Positions 34,063 to 45,243 are shown, counted from the stretch's first letter. The stretch: 64,000 bases of DNA from Gerris lacustris (GCA_951217055.1 OX578285.1:54314024-54378023); one strand, 5' to 3'. Numbers and translations: made by a program. Notes: generated from the letters alone by a model not told the origin.

Positions 34063-34599
34063 GCATTCTTTTTAAGCACAATTTTGGAAGTTTCTCTTCA
34101 GACCTATTAATAATTTTTAACCACAGAGATGTCATGTTTTTAAAAACAGTTGCACAAGGAGGGAAAAGGCCAAATTAGAGTTTAATTAAATGGTGGGGAG
34201 TATTGTTTGGTAGAGAATAAAGAATTTTGAAATAGTTAGATTGTACAGAGACCAATCTTCTGATGCATACAAAAGTGTACTAGAAATAAGGAAGTCATGC
34301 AGTTTTATCTTGGTTCCCAAGAGTCAGATTTAGAGGATATATGAATGGAAACTGCTCTATACATAGTAACTTTGGCTTTAGGTACAAACTGGAGTGAAGC
34401 TGCAAGAAATTTACAGGTACCGGAAAAATCACACCTCTGTATGCTTTAACATAACTTATCACCTCGGAGTCAAATCTAAGAGGGCGCAGCTTTTTTGGTT
34501 TATTAGAAGTACGAAAATGCTACTGCTTACTGCTTTGGTCTTAGCTACATTTAGTATAAGTGCATTTAAATTACAATACTCCTATAGAGTTTCAAGCAT

Positions 34600-34984
34600 T
34601 TCTTGAGCTCAGTCCGGCTTTTAGCTAATAAAACTAAGTTGTTAGCATACAGAAGCATAATTAAAAAATTTTAACTGAGATTTTGACTCCTGTCAACCCC
34701 TTGGACTTAAAGAATTGGTCAATGTCAGCTATGAATAAAATAAATAAAAAAGGGGACAATGTTTCCCCTTGTAAGACTCCCTGCGTGACATCAATGTGAT
34801 CAGAGAAATTATTGTTAACACTTACTGAGCAGCGAGCTTCGGAAAAAAGAGATTGTAATATCCGTATAATTTTGGGACTTACCCCAAGTCTGAATAATTT
34901 GTTCCAGAGTATATTATGAATTATGAAATCGAAAGCCCTAAAAAAGTAAACGAAGATACCAATAATATAGCCTGAGTCTGTCAT
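34600..34984 (-). pseudogene. LINE RT fragment, palm region
   Basis: FVYFFRAFDFI stands where related elements have a VDF..AFD motif, so the first catalytic Asp has become Tyr. GVLQGETLSPFLF is intact. After a frameshift near 34665 the catalytic box reads YANN in place of YADD, so both metal-binding Asp residues are Asn. An enzyme from this copy would be inactive. Confidence 0.8.
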
Positions 34985-35187
34985 AAGTTGTGAACATATA
35001 GCAGAGGAAAGTACAAAGATGTTATCGACACAGCACCTACCAGATTGTTCCGGAAACCAGATTGTTCTTCGGGAAGGAAATTTCTCTTATCAGCCCAAGA
35101 AGAGAGTCTTTTTAATAGAATGGAAGTAAATATTTTCTCAGCCGAATTAATAAGGGCTATACGGCTATACCTCTGTAGTTTAAACAT
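34981..35187 (-). pseudogene. LINE RT fragment, fingers region
   Basis: YSRIALINSAEKIFTSILLK and NFLPEEQSGFR correspond to RT blocks 1 and 2 (NYRGIAL and EEQAGFR in relatives). A frameshift near 35165 separates NYRGIA from the following residues, and the frame runs into a stop at 34981. Confidence 0.8.
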
Positions 35188-35225
35188 ATGGATTTATCTT
35201 CTTGATTCAATAAGGTGACTATTTA

Positions 35226-36100
35226 TATTCATCATAGTATCTCTAGAGCGGTAATAGCTAGAGAGCTGAAATTTTGCATGGAGGTTCATCTTACCTTATC
35301 TTGATCCGCCATTTTGATTCAATATGGCGGCAATATTCGACATGGCATCTCAAAAGCAATTACACTAGAACATTAAAATTCGGAAATTAGCTTCTTTTTA
35401 TGACGAAAATGTTTTTAAAAGGATTCTTTTTCGGTATTTTCCATTTATATGTAAAATTTGTCAAAGCTATATCTCTGGAACCAGTTTCACTTGAACAATT
35501 CAAATTTTTAAAAGAAATTCGGAAGCTTTTTTTTATGACATAGCTTCTTATGTAAAAGGATTTTCTAACCAGCCAATTTGCTTCGAGATGGAGACCACAT
35601 ACTTATCATTTCATGATTCGTAATGTCTCCAATATGCATGTCTCCTCATTAACATAATTATTACTAATTCTTGAAACGCTATAATAAAATCTATGAAGTA
35701 AGATAATTGTTAAATTAATATTTGCCAGAAAAATTTTGCTTAACAAGGAGAATAGGGGTTAAGTAAAGAAGACGGGAAATTGAGCCCAGACGAAGCTTAT
35801 GGGATTAGTACCTACACAGTTACAAGGTATTTATAAAGGATAAATTGAATTATCCGATAATACTTGTAGTGATATGACGTCCTGTAGAGAGGTATAATAT
35901 AAATAAAACAAAAGTTGTTAGTGGAAAATCAGTACAGAAGAACTGGAGATAGAGCCTATCTTAGGTACGCACACTGATGACCCCCCAAACCTAAATTCTA
36001 GAAAGGAAAGGCCATGAGGAGTTTATCTTAACGCCAGGTAGATAGCCCTAGGGTAAGGACCGAAACCAGGGTGATTGTTGCCAAGTTAGAACCGACCCTA
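35226..36100. other. Unassigned repeat-like sequence
   Basis: The stretch 35230-35560 holds two related segments (GAGCTGAAATTTTGCATG and later ATCTCTGGAACCAGTTTCAC), similar in style to the 3' parts of families C and E. No gene is supported. Confidence 0.35.
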
Positions 36101-37171
36101 CAACAGCGAAATATTTGCTGTTTATAATAAAACTTTTTATTATAATGAAAATAACAGTTTTTAATTTTAAAATTAAAAAAAAAAACAGTAAATTTTATAG
36201 TTTTCTTTTCGGGAGGGGGTATACGATTTTGGTCATTTGGGGGGAACAAGTCGTATTCGTCGTAAAAATGTCGTATATATTAGTTGTACAACTCGGAATG
36301 ATTTGTACGTAGTTTCTAAGGAGGGGACAGAAGCCGAATCAAGCAAGGGACAGAAAAACAAAGTTGTATTTGCGTACAAAATAAAATCATCATGGAAGCC
36401 AAACATAAACAGCCAACTGCTGGTTAAATAAGAATATATATATTGCACAATGTTTGATAAGTGCAGAACAAAAGGATCTGAGCTCATATCGATAGTATTG
36501 TACACAATATTCAACAGCACATATCGATACGTTGTGTATATATCGATACAGCTATGTACTTCGATATACACGGCGTATTGATTTATACGGAGTTAGTTAG
36601 TTAGTGACACCTTGGCCGTGAAACCGTGCACATCTCGAGAATTTTCAATCTTGTATTTAAATTTTTTTTAGCACTGTCCGTCGTTAAATGGAATTTCAAT
36701 ACTATTGTTTGCAAATGTGTTTGATTGGTCGACCTCACAGTGAATTAAAGTGAATATCCGGCAGAGATGTCTGCTGAAGAATGTATGTTTATCGTAGATT
36801 ATAGAAAAGTGATAGGCATTAATAGTATTGTGTTCAGCCAAATTCAACTTAAAAAAAAACGACCTAGAGATGATTGTGAAGGTGAAAATATGTAAGAGCA
36901 TAAGCAGCGTTGAATAAGTGTTTTTAGGAGCAAAGTCTTCCAAAAATACACATTATGTATAACAGTCAGAATTTATCTTACTAAGTATTATCTTAATTGT
37001 GTATTGTATTCTGTTCTAAGTGTGTTTATTGGCACAAACGGACACATTCAAGATTGCCTAATCTAAAAAAAGTGTTAAATCTAACTTTTGATCATTTAAC
37101 TGGGTTAATATTTAAAAAAGAAATACCATTTTCAGTGAAAAAGTTTACTAGTAAAGTAAATTATTGTGAAA
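36101..37171. other. Upstream region of the charged-protein gene
   Basis: ATCGATA-containing words cluster at 36486-36565 (TATCGAT at 36488, 36522, 36541 and related). TTGGCCGTGAAACCGTGC at 36612-36629 vaguely resembles an LTR-element primer-binding site but follows no clear LTR. Overlapping short frames on both strands (36028-36571) look spurious. If the gene downstream is transcribed, its promoter would lie here. Confidence 0.35.
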
Positions 37172-38404
37172 ATGTCACAACCAGCAAGAAGCAGTGAGAG
37201 AAAAAACAAAGGAGTGCCACCTGACAGATATGCTCCATACCCAGGAGTTATAAGGAAAAAAAATGTTGAAGTTCCGAGAAAAACATTCAAGGTACGTCCT
37301 AAAATCGACATTCGTCGTAAAACCGTTCCCGTAAAAGCGCGAGCCTCCAATGATATAATTGATACCGAATTGACACCGGAAGAGTTGCAGTTCCAAAGGC
37401 GAGAAGAGATTGAACTTAAGAAAAAGAGAGATGAGGAACTTAAAAAGAGAGAAGCTTATGAGCTGAGAAAAAAGAGAGACGAGGTTCTTAAAATGCAAGA
37501 AAAGTGTGAACTAAGAAAGAAGAGAGAGGAGGAACTTAAAATACAAGAAGAAGAGCTAAGGAAAAAGAGAGAAGAGATAAATGAGCTTCAAATACAAGAT
37601 GATCTTGGGGATAAAAGTGAGGATAAACAAGAAATGCATGAAGACGAAGTAAGAAAAAAGAGAGTTGAGGAGGACCTTAAAAAGCAAGAAGACGAACTAA
37701 GGAGTAAGAAAGAGGAGGAGCTTCTTATACAAGAAGAAGAACAAAGAAAAAAGATAGAGGAAGAACTTAAAAATAAAGCAGAAAATCAACTAAGGCTGCA
37801 TGTAGAAGAGGAAGATAAAATGAAAACAGAGAATGAACTAAGGTTAAAAACAGAGGAAGAGTTACAACACCAGCGGGCTTTAGAACTTAAGAAACAACAA
37901 GAGGAAGAACAAAACAGATTGGAGCAACTTGAAATTAAGAACCAAGAGGAGATTAAAATCATTCATCATGAACTTGATCAAACACCTGAACACCAACAGC
38001 GCCAAGTCCACCTACTACCCGAATCTGATGAACATCAGCGCCAAATTGAATTACAACGTCAACTTGAACAGCAGCACAAAGTTAATCAACAGCGCCAAAA
38101 TGAACTTGATCAACTTTGTCAACTTAAACTACAACGCCAACTTGATTTACAGCATGACCTGAAACAGAAGATAATCGAGAGTGAAAAGTTTGAAATTGAT
38201 AAGAAACCGGCTGAATCTAGCGTAGCATTAGATACCTCAAGTAATGCAGGCTCAAAGAAATCAAGCGCGAGTATCGCATCTGAACACAACTCCCCTGTGT
38301 CTGAAGATCCCCTCGACAAAGTCAAGCGATGGTTAGTGTCAGATGTTGTTGAAGCTGCAGAAACCCCCGTCGTAAAAAACGGAAACGATAATCAAAATAA
38401 CTAG
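37172..38404 (+). CDS. Highly charged coiled-coil protein with gag-like N-terminus, function unknown
   Basis: The start is placed at the ATG at 37172 (context GAAAATGTC), giving 410 residues with no stop, the longest undamaged frame in the window. Residues 1-60 are basic and proline-containing (MSQPARSSERKNKGVPPDRY). Residues about 65-290 are Glu/Lys/Arg-rich with repeated ELRKKR-type blocks, expected to form a coiled coil or single helix, and the stretch to about 335 is Gln/His/Leu-rich. The tail is Ser-rich and ends around DPLDKVKRWLVSDVVEAAET. No signal peptide or membrane segment is seen. The opening RSSERKNKG resembles RRSERKTKG in the LTR-element leader at 60964, so it may be a gag-type ORF or one co-opted by the host. 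No pol follows. A single-exon host gene is the alternative. Confidence 0.6.
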   Translation: MSQPARSSERKNKGVPPDRYAPYPGVIRKKNVEVPRKTFKVRPKIDIRRKTVPVKARASNDIIDTELTPEELQFQRREEIELKKKRDEELKKREAYELRKKRDEVLKMQEKCELRKKREEELKIQEEELRKKREEINELQIQDDLGDKSEDKQEMHEDEVRKKRVEEDLKKQEDELRSKKEEELLIQEEEQRKKIEEELKNKAENQLRLHVEEEDKMKTENELRLKTEEELQHQRALELKKQQEEEQNRLEQLEIKNQEEIKIIHHELDQTPEHQQRQVHLLPESDEHQRQIELQRQLEQQHKVNQQRQNELDQLCQLKLQRQLDLQHDLKQKIIESEKFEIDKKPAESSVALDTSSNAGSKKSSASIASEHNSPVSEDPLDKVKRWLVSDVVEAAETPVVKNGNDNQNN

Positions 38405-38449
38405 GGATCAGACCTATTTGAACCCTAATCGGAATCGGAGGGCAGATAA

Positions 38450-38485
38450 TATAATTGATACCGAATTGACACCGGAAGAGTTGCA
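38450..38485 (+). repeat. 36-bp perfect duplication of coding sequence downstream of its gene
   Basis: This repeats 37354-37389, the codons for IIDTELTPEEL, without mismatch, 46 bp after the stop codon of the charged protein. Reading on gives about 18 further open codons. Confidence 0.9.
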
Positions 38486-40642
38486 TTTAATAAAAGCATA
38501 TTGCACAATTAATCAAACTGATCTGACGAAAATTATTTGAGTTTGTATTTTACAACCAATGACTCTCCAAAAATTGTTTTCAAAAAGTGAATAGCCCACA
38601 GTTAATAGGCGCTTGAGAGAGTCTCCCAGCTATTTGTATCTTTCCTCACTGTAAGTAAAATCATCTTTAGACACATTTTAAATTCTTTACATATATATAT
38701 TTATAATTTTTTACAAACCTTATATAAGATTTATTTTGATTTGGAGATATGCAACCACAATGACTAATACCAAGAAGAAATTATAATGGATCACAATGTA
38801 CTTGTATATTGATGAAGCAACTTTATTTTACTGCCAAGGCAATACTGAAAAGCAAACTGTTTTATTAATAAAATGTTATTTAAAGGTAACCATTCCAAAA
38901 GAATAATGACAGTTAAACTAAAGCGATATTATTCATAGGCATAATACGGATAGTACATTTATTATATGGAATGTGTTAATTGATCAATGGCACTGTCCAT
39001 ACAACTTACTTAATCTCACCCTCATCTACCAGTTTGTGTAAACAAAAGTACCTTCAGGCTGTCTGGTCTTTAGTCAGCTAGTCAGCTCACCCTCCTCCTT
39101 TCTATTTTCGCCTCCAGTTCCTGTCTTAGGAATCTCGATTGGCCCATTCGTCGAATATGACCAAACCATCCAACAAAATAGAAGTATTTCTTTGAGACTT
39201 GGCAAGAAACAGTCTTAAAAATACATTTGTGGCTTTTGCATTTCCTGTAAAAGTTTCATAAAAGGCCAGAACTATAATATGAGGACAAGACTATTGACTC
39301 AAGCTGGTAATGACCCAACCTCAAGTTACTTATTTAAAATACTTACTACACCTTGAACTAAACTTCATGTAGCTGTTTGCTGGATGACCCAAGCAATTTG
39401 CCAAAGACTTGAACGTTTTATCCACTAATCGATTCCATTTTACTGCAGGAGAGTACAACAAACAAATTTTACAAGTATTAAGAAAAAGTTAAAGCCCTGA
39501 TCAACAACAGCGACCAAGGGATAGGTATGATCCTCTATCAATCTCCATTCCCCTTAAGGATGAATTAATTTTAAACCATTTTAACAACGTTTAAATTAGC
39601 ACTCGATATAATAAAGGAAGCATTTTAAATGTCTCCAAGCAAAGATCGTAAAAAAATAAATATGTTTATTGAGATATTTTAAATCATTTAAAGTAACAGA
39701 CTCTTCAAAATAATTTAACAGGTCTGATCTTTGCAATACACAATACAAATATATAAATTAATATCTCAACAGAGCAATTTTTTGTGAATCGGTAAGAAAA
39801 AAATAATAAATAAATAAGAATTAGACAAGAAAAATGTTTAACAATTTAATTTATTAATACTTCTTAACTGTAATATATTTCAAAGAAATGTAATTAATTT
39901 AACTGATTACTAGTATGATACACTAGGTAACTAAACTAATTAACTGATTTATAATTTAATATCTGAATTCCTTTTAATCGGAATTAAAATAATATTACTC
40001 GTTTTTTTTGTGTATCAAAAAAATTAATTTTAAAATTTTCACCATTCTCTCTTGCCTGTTAATTTGGGAATTAATAAGAACCATTAAGAATACAATAATA
40101 AATAAAATTAGTTTAAAATACTTAACAATTTAAACATGATAAGTTCTAATGAGACAAAGCTAAGTAAATGAGGTAGAGGGTTCTCCAATTATCATCACTC
40201 ACACTCACGCCAGTACATATAATTTAAAAGATTGTGCTCCCAACCCCTAACGTAGTGTGAATCCATGAAACAATATTTTTCAGGTCAATCAGAAATGTTT
40301 AAATGGGATCGTTTTTCATTTAAAATGTATATATGCTAAAATCAGGAAAAATCATGGATCATATTTAAATGATCATTACAAAGATTAATTTGGAAATGCA
40401 ATATGTTATATTTAATTATTAACAAAAACTACAGAATTTCATTACATAATAAAACTTAATTAGTGAAGAGATAAATTTATAATAAAATATAAATATTGCA
40501 AATGTAGAGAAGATTGTAGGAAAGTTGTTTTTTTTCATAAGAATTCTAGTAAAATGAAATAAAACAAGAGTATTGTACTTCTAAACTGTATGTGTGTGGA
40601 GTAGGGTACTTCCAATTAATATAATATAACAATGCATATGTG
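38486..40642. other. AT-rich sequence without supported gene
   Basis: No reading frame over 60 residues and no repeat boundary is visible. A consensus splice donor (GTAAGT) lies at 38651-38656 but cannot be tied to an exon. Confidence 0.55.
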
Positions 40643-40645
40643 TTA

Positions 40646-40853
40646 AGGCCCCCATACACGATCAAACATTTTGCGCAAACCTGATATCGGGAAAATTTAC
40701 GCCATACACATAAAACATCAAGTTTGCGCCAACATAATGTCGGGCAAATTTAGGCCATAAACGACAAACATGATGTTTGCGCAAACATCAACGGTCAACA
40801 CACACAAACATCAACCTTACACGGTCAACAATTTTGACCGTGTATGGAGGCCT
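40646..40853. mobile_element. 208-bp MITE with TTA duplication (PIF/Harbinger-type)
   Basis: AGGCCCCCATACACGATCAA at the left is mirrored by TTGACCGTGTATGGAGGCCT at the right with two mismatches, and TTA flanks both ends (40643-40645, 40854-40856). A 3-bp TTA/TAA duplication is typical of PIF/Harbinger MITEs. Inside, GTTTGCGC/GCGCAAAC words recur as further inverted repeats. Confidence 0.85.
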
Positions 40854-40856
40854 TTA

Positions 40857-42279
40857 TAGATAGTTTTTAGTTAGTCACTTATATAATTGTGAAGTCAATG
40901 AAGCACCAAAATAGGCCACACTTCGAACGAAGCACAGTCCTTATAATTTGATAAAACCTTTTGCATTATCTTTCTTTTAGATTAATTTTCTTGCCGAAAC
41001 TCACACTTATTTTTGGCTTAATTTTGAGATTAATTAGTTTATTAAAGAATATAGTTTTTACAAATAATAAAAAAAAATACAGTAAATACTGAATGTTCTA
41101 GAAATAGTTGTGAAAAAGGGTGAGCTACAAATAAAAATAACTCTCGTTTCTTACACAAATAGAATTTCTCCATACTCGTACAATACACACGGTACAATAT
41201 AGCAAAACAGGACTAAGAAATTCGCCATGGACTTAAGGCAGACCTGCGAGAATACAACATGTAAACATAGATCTATTTTTTTGGATCGACTCTTTCAACA
41301 GAAATAATCCCTAGTTTTCTTGATTTTAGCATACATACATTTTCTGATGAATTTAAACTTTCCCGATTGACCTAAAACTTTTCAAAAATCACTTTTACAT
41401 GGATTCGCACAAAGTGAGTCGTTTGGAGCTTAAATTCAAAATAATTAAATATATATATATGTATATAGCATGAATCATTGTCAGTAATCATAAGTGAAAC
41501 TGATAATAAGTAAGGTATATGTTGAGTTTTAATGATAATACCTATTTACATGTACATTTATCTTTAAAATTTAATAAGTTGTTTTATCGGTTTCTTTCAT
41601 AAAAACCTGTAAAAAAGGTGAATTAATAAAATATTACAGTACAGTTTGTTATCGACTAACGACCAGTATGTCGTGAACTACCTTTTGGCTTGACGAAGAA
41701 GGAGCTAAATTCCATTACTTTGTTTCCTTCTATGCCTCTTGGAGACGAGCACAAAAGAAATAAGCGATGTCTCATGCATAAATTTAAATTATAATATATA
41801 GATTTGCTGTTGTAATATATGTTGTTAAAACAACAAGTTAATATTTAAACATAAGTAAATGATCTATTTTGAACTGATTATTGGTTCTCTCATATTTTAA
41901 ACTACTATTACATAAGTTTTAATTAATAAAAAATTAAATTGATGTAGATGCTAGTTTTGATTCGGTGTTTAAAATAATATCTATTCCGTCAAATCGTTCT
42001 TGATTTTTCACATTCCTTTAAAAACATATTTCTAATTTTAATTGGATAAAGTTACTAGTGTTTGTATTTAAATGTAGTCATTAATGTTATAGTTTTTATT
42101 TTGTACATGTCTGCCCTCACTTTTCTCTTTCTACCAATATTTACTTCTTAAATAATGAAGTGTAAATATCCAAAATGTGCAATAGTTAAACTAAAATTGA
42201 ATGCCCATGTTTGTTTTAAAGTGGGTAAATAAGAAAGATAGAGTGTAATTTTAGTGGACTATTAGGTCCTCGACTTTTT
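40857..42279. other. AT-rich sequence without supported gene
   Basis: No gene, RNA or element end was recognised. Confidence 0.55.
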
Positions 42280-42419
42280 TTTTCTTCCATTCTCTTATCA
42301 CTACGACCAAAAGTGGTCTATTGTAACAAAACCCTGTAGTCTTAGTGATTCCCAATTAATTCTCAGGCTTTTAACAAAGCTGAGAAGTTCTCTGGGGGAC
42401 CTTTCGTATGTCAGTAGGT

Positions 42420-42605
42420 ACTAAGATAGCCTTACCAAGCATTAGCAGTCGTTTTTTCGCAGTTGCACAAAATGTGTTCTGCACTTTCTGCAGCTTCGGA
42501 GCATAGGCGGGAAGTGTCATCCTCAGCAATGCCTATCATTTTCAGGTGATATTTAAGATAGCAGAATCCAGTAAAGAGGCCTGTCAGTAGCCTCAGTTAG
42601 TTTTT
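42420..42605 (-). pseudogene. R1-like LINE C-terminal cysteine motif
   Basis: Minus-strand translation gives LTGLFTGFCYLKYHLKMIGI, then RLCSEAAESAEHILCNCE. This matches the conserved C-terminal Cys/His motif (C..C...HILC.C) found after RT in R1/I-group LINEs. Confidence 0.75.
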
Positions 42606-43087
42606 GCTGAGAAGGAGGTACATTTCTTCCTCTTTCTTTGAAAAGGTTTGGAACCTTTCGGATTGCATAAGACCCCCGGTACATTTTCCCATTGTAAGGC
42701 CTTCTGATTGGCCTATAAGCTAATCGACTTCTCTAAGCGGCTATAACTATTTGTTCCACGTATATAGTTGCTTTTTCAATCATTTTGTTCATTTCTAGTT
42801 TCTAAGTGAGCTTTTGATCCAGGATTACGCCTAGATATTTAACCTCACTTGAATAGGGTATTGTTGTATTATCTAGCTTGAAGGGTTTTAAATTCAGTTT
42901 CTTTTTTTGGCCAATGGTACAATGATGTTTTTGTCAGGGTTGAAATTTAGGTCCTCCTTCTAACACCACCTATATACTATACAGTATCGAGGGTAAACTG
43001 CATAAGGTCTACAATGCTTCTTTTATGTATTCCTCTAATTATAATTGCCAGATCACCAGCATAACCTCATAGCCTTTTTGAGTTAGA
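42600..43087 (-). pseudogene. R1-like LINE catalytic box and downstream region
   Basis: GYAGDLAIIIRGIHKRSIVD at about 43075-43016 is the catalytic box with YAGD in place of YADD. NFNPDKNIIVPLA and EVKYLGVILDQKL follow in shifting frames. Loss of a catalytic Asp and multiple frameshifts show an inactive copy. Confidence 0.7.
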
Positions 43088-43570
43088 CTAACTAGAATTC
43101 ATCGACCAACAGACCGCAGCAAGGGTGAGAAGACCCCTCCCCCCCTTAACTGTTGCTTCCGTAATTGACTTATCTTCCAGAGTGGCAGCAATCCTTCGTC
43201 CCTTAAGCATAGATGTAATCCATCTGACGGTTGATGGTGCAAAGGCTTTTCTATTAGTAGCTTTTTCCATGGATTCGTTGAGGTATTATCAAAAGCACCT
43301 ACTATGTCGTGGAATGCAAGAAAAACTTCTTCTTTGTTTTCAATTGATCCTTCTATTCTTTTGACTAGACTATGCAAGGTAGTAACTGCTGCTTTGCCTT
43401 TTAGATTGGTAAATTGTTTTTTGTGAAATGGAAAATCCCCCAGACTTTCACTTCTTAAATGTTGGTATAACACTTTTTTCATTGTTTTTAGTAGGAAAGA
43501 TGTTAGGCTAGGCTGAGGTCGGTATAATTTAGACTGTGAGGCAGCTCGTCTACCAGCCTTTGTAGATGTA
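43088..43570 (-). pseudogene. R1-like LINE reverse transcriptase core
   Basis: The frame from 43482 reads KGKAAVTTLHSLVKRIE (residues about 28-44) and FLAFHDIVGAFDN (54-66), the block with the first catalytic Asp. An overlapping frame supplies PSTVRWITSMLKGRRI, where relatives continue after AFDNTS, so a frameshift lies near 43280. Upstream, SKLYR and LTSFLLKTMKKV precede it. Confidence 0.8.
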
Positions 43571-44261
43571 TATAAGCTACATCAACTTCTCACCATAACT
43601 GGGGGACAACATATCCCCATGCAAAGCTTGCTCTGAAAACTTTTATCAGTGTAGATACCTTGTTTTAGTAGGGCAGAAAATCACCGTCTCTAACAGGAGA
43701 TTTGTAGTGTTTAAAATTCGCAGTAGCCCATCTAATTTTGCTAGGTGTAAAAATCCTACCAGAAAGACAGATGCCATTTTGCAGGTCTGTAAAATTCCTG
43801 TTCTTTTGGATCATGGTCCCAGGCCTCCACCTTCTGTGAGTCCCCCTTACTTTCTCTTTCCGACTCCTAGTGTGGCTGCCATCTAGTAATTGAAGGAAAC
43901 CAATTTGAGGGATAAGACATTATAGCAGAGGTATCACTCGATAATTGTATTCATGACCATTTTTACTTATTATATCTGTGATTTTTTTATTAATTTATAG
44001 TTACCCAATGTTACTAGGTTTTTCTATGTTATGGTATGTGGGCTCATTGTTTTAATTTATTGTTTGTATTAGATAGTATTAGGATCTTTTCAGATGCTAT
44101 GTTTTTTGGATTTATAGAAGACGGAACCGTAAAGTTCCGATTAGATTTTGATTAATTAATGAAAACACTATCACAAGTGTAAAATTACGAAGGCTTGAAA
44201 ATGGCCGGGAAGGCCGAAACGTTGCCAAACACGTAATGTAGTTAACACTTCTCTCTTTTTT

Positions 44262-44640
44262 CTATACCCTGAAGAATCCATCACGATAAACAAAGTATTT
44301 GAGGGTGCATAAGTCAATATTTATACATGAAACCAATTCCATTCGAGTGATCTTTTTATAGGGCCTTTTGGAGTAGGACTGCTGTGAACAGTTCTTCAAT
44401 ACCCTCACAGAAACGTCTCCAAGGCCTAAGATTTTCAATCTTTTAGATTTTATCATTCCTCTAAATATGCAGTCAGAGCCACTCTGTTCACTTCTCCCAT
44501 TCAACAGTACGCTTGGTTCTATCAAACTGATTTCTAGTTACGGTTCTTAGTTTACCGAGTTCCCTGTTTAACCAAGGTACGTCTCTGCCTTTTTACGTTT
44601 TACAGGGCAGCTAAACATTAGTCCACGTTCGTCTCAATGT
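44262..44640 (-). pseudogene. R1-like LINE linker region
   Basis: Minus-strand codons give DVPWLNRELGKLR, RNQFDRTKRTVEWEK and, after a frameshift, KDHSNGIG, in the order expected between endonuclease and RT. The 87-residue frame annotatable at 44262-44525 is a shifted reading of this region. Confidence 0.6.
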
Positions 44641-45156
44641 ATCCTGTCAAAAAGAAAGAAAATAAAATCATTAAGATCAAAGTATCGAATACGTCAAAGA
44701 TCTCATGTATTTATTCCATTACTATAGTTAAGATGTACTCGTATAATTGTATCCCCCCCCCCCCCACCTTTATTTCTCGTTGGCTCTCAATTGAATAAAT
44801 AATTATCTAATTTAGTTTATAAGATTTTGTGCTATACTTTATTTCCAGTAATATTATATTACTAATATTTTGTTTGAATATAGTTGTTATTAATGTTATA
44901 AAAATGTTGAACTATTAATTCTATACTTTTTGTGAGAGCTAAAATAATCTATCATATATGTTACTTAACAGTTAAATCTTTATGTAAATAAATTGATGTA
45001 AAAGTAAATGTATTATAATAGAAGTAAGTTGAGATTGAAGCAATTCATTTATTTGTATCGAATTAAATTGAACACAACAAGAAAAAATACGTGACAGATG
45101 AAAGTAGGCAAAAAAAAATTTATTCTAAGGCGTCAGTAAATGAGAGTATTTAAACC

Positions 45157-45243
45157 TTACTCCTCTCCTGCTTGTTTTGAGGATCGTAATACATTTAAGT
45201 ATGAGGCGACCATCTCACGTACGAATTGCAGTAATTCTAGATC

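Larger units (their letters stand above)
33840..35225 (-). mobile_element. Decayed LINE with inactive reverse transcriptase
   Basis: Minus-strand RT sequence spans this block with several frameshifts and stops. Recognisable blocks in order are LNYRGIA with INSAEKIFTSILLKRLS (35.1-35.2 kb), LPEEQSGFR, a region-3 helix (NKLFRLGVSPKIIRILQSL), GVLQGETLSPFLF (34.77-34.82 kb), a Y-A-N-N box near 34640, and a thumb-like tail to about 33840. It is 5'-truncated at about 35225, and no endonuclease is visible. Confidence 0.85.
42280..44640 (-). mobile_element. Decayed R1-like LINE
   Basis: Collinear minus-strand blocks identify one old element. The first is a linker segment with RRDVPWLNRELGKLR (about 44.57 kb). 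Pre-RT sequence follows at 43.5-43.8 kb (WGYV and KAGRRAASQSKLYR), then RT blocks at 43.1-43.5 kb, a mutated catalytic box near 43065 and KYLGVILDQKL near 42850. A C-terminal cysteine-rich motif comes last (about 42.5 kb). About 450 bp at 43.87-44.32 kb interrupt the homology and include a GGCCGAAACGTTG segment from another element. Frameshifts and stops are frequent, so it is much older than the LINE at 24-26 kb. Confidence 0.8.

Noticed and set aside
36028..36571. Several overlapping frames of 60-112 residues on both strands
   Set aside because: Low-complexity or AT-driven, overlapping on opposite strands without motifs. A minus-strand LTR reading (TGTTGAATATTG...) was considered, but no second LTR was found.
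36612..36629. Primer-binding-site-like TTGGCCGTGAAACCGTGC upstream of the charged protein
   Set aside because: It matches no tRNA 3' end I can recall well and no LTR precedes it clearly, so it is only mentioned and not annotated.
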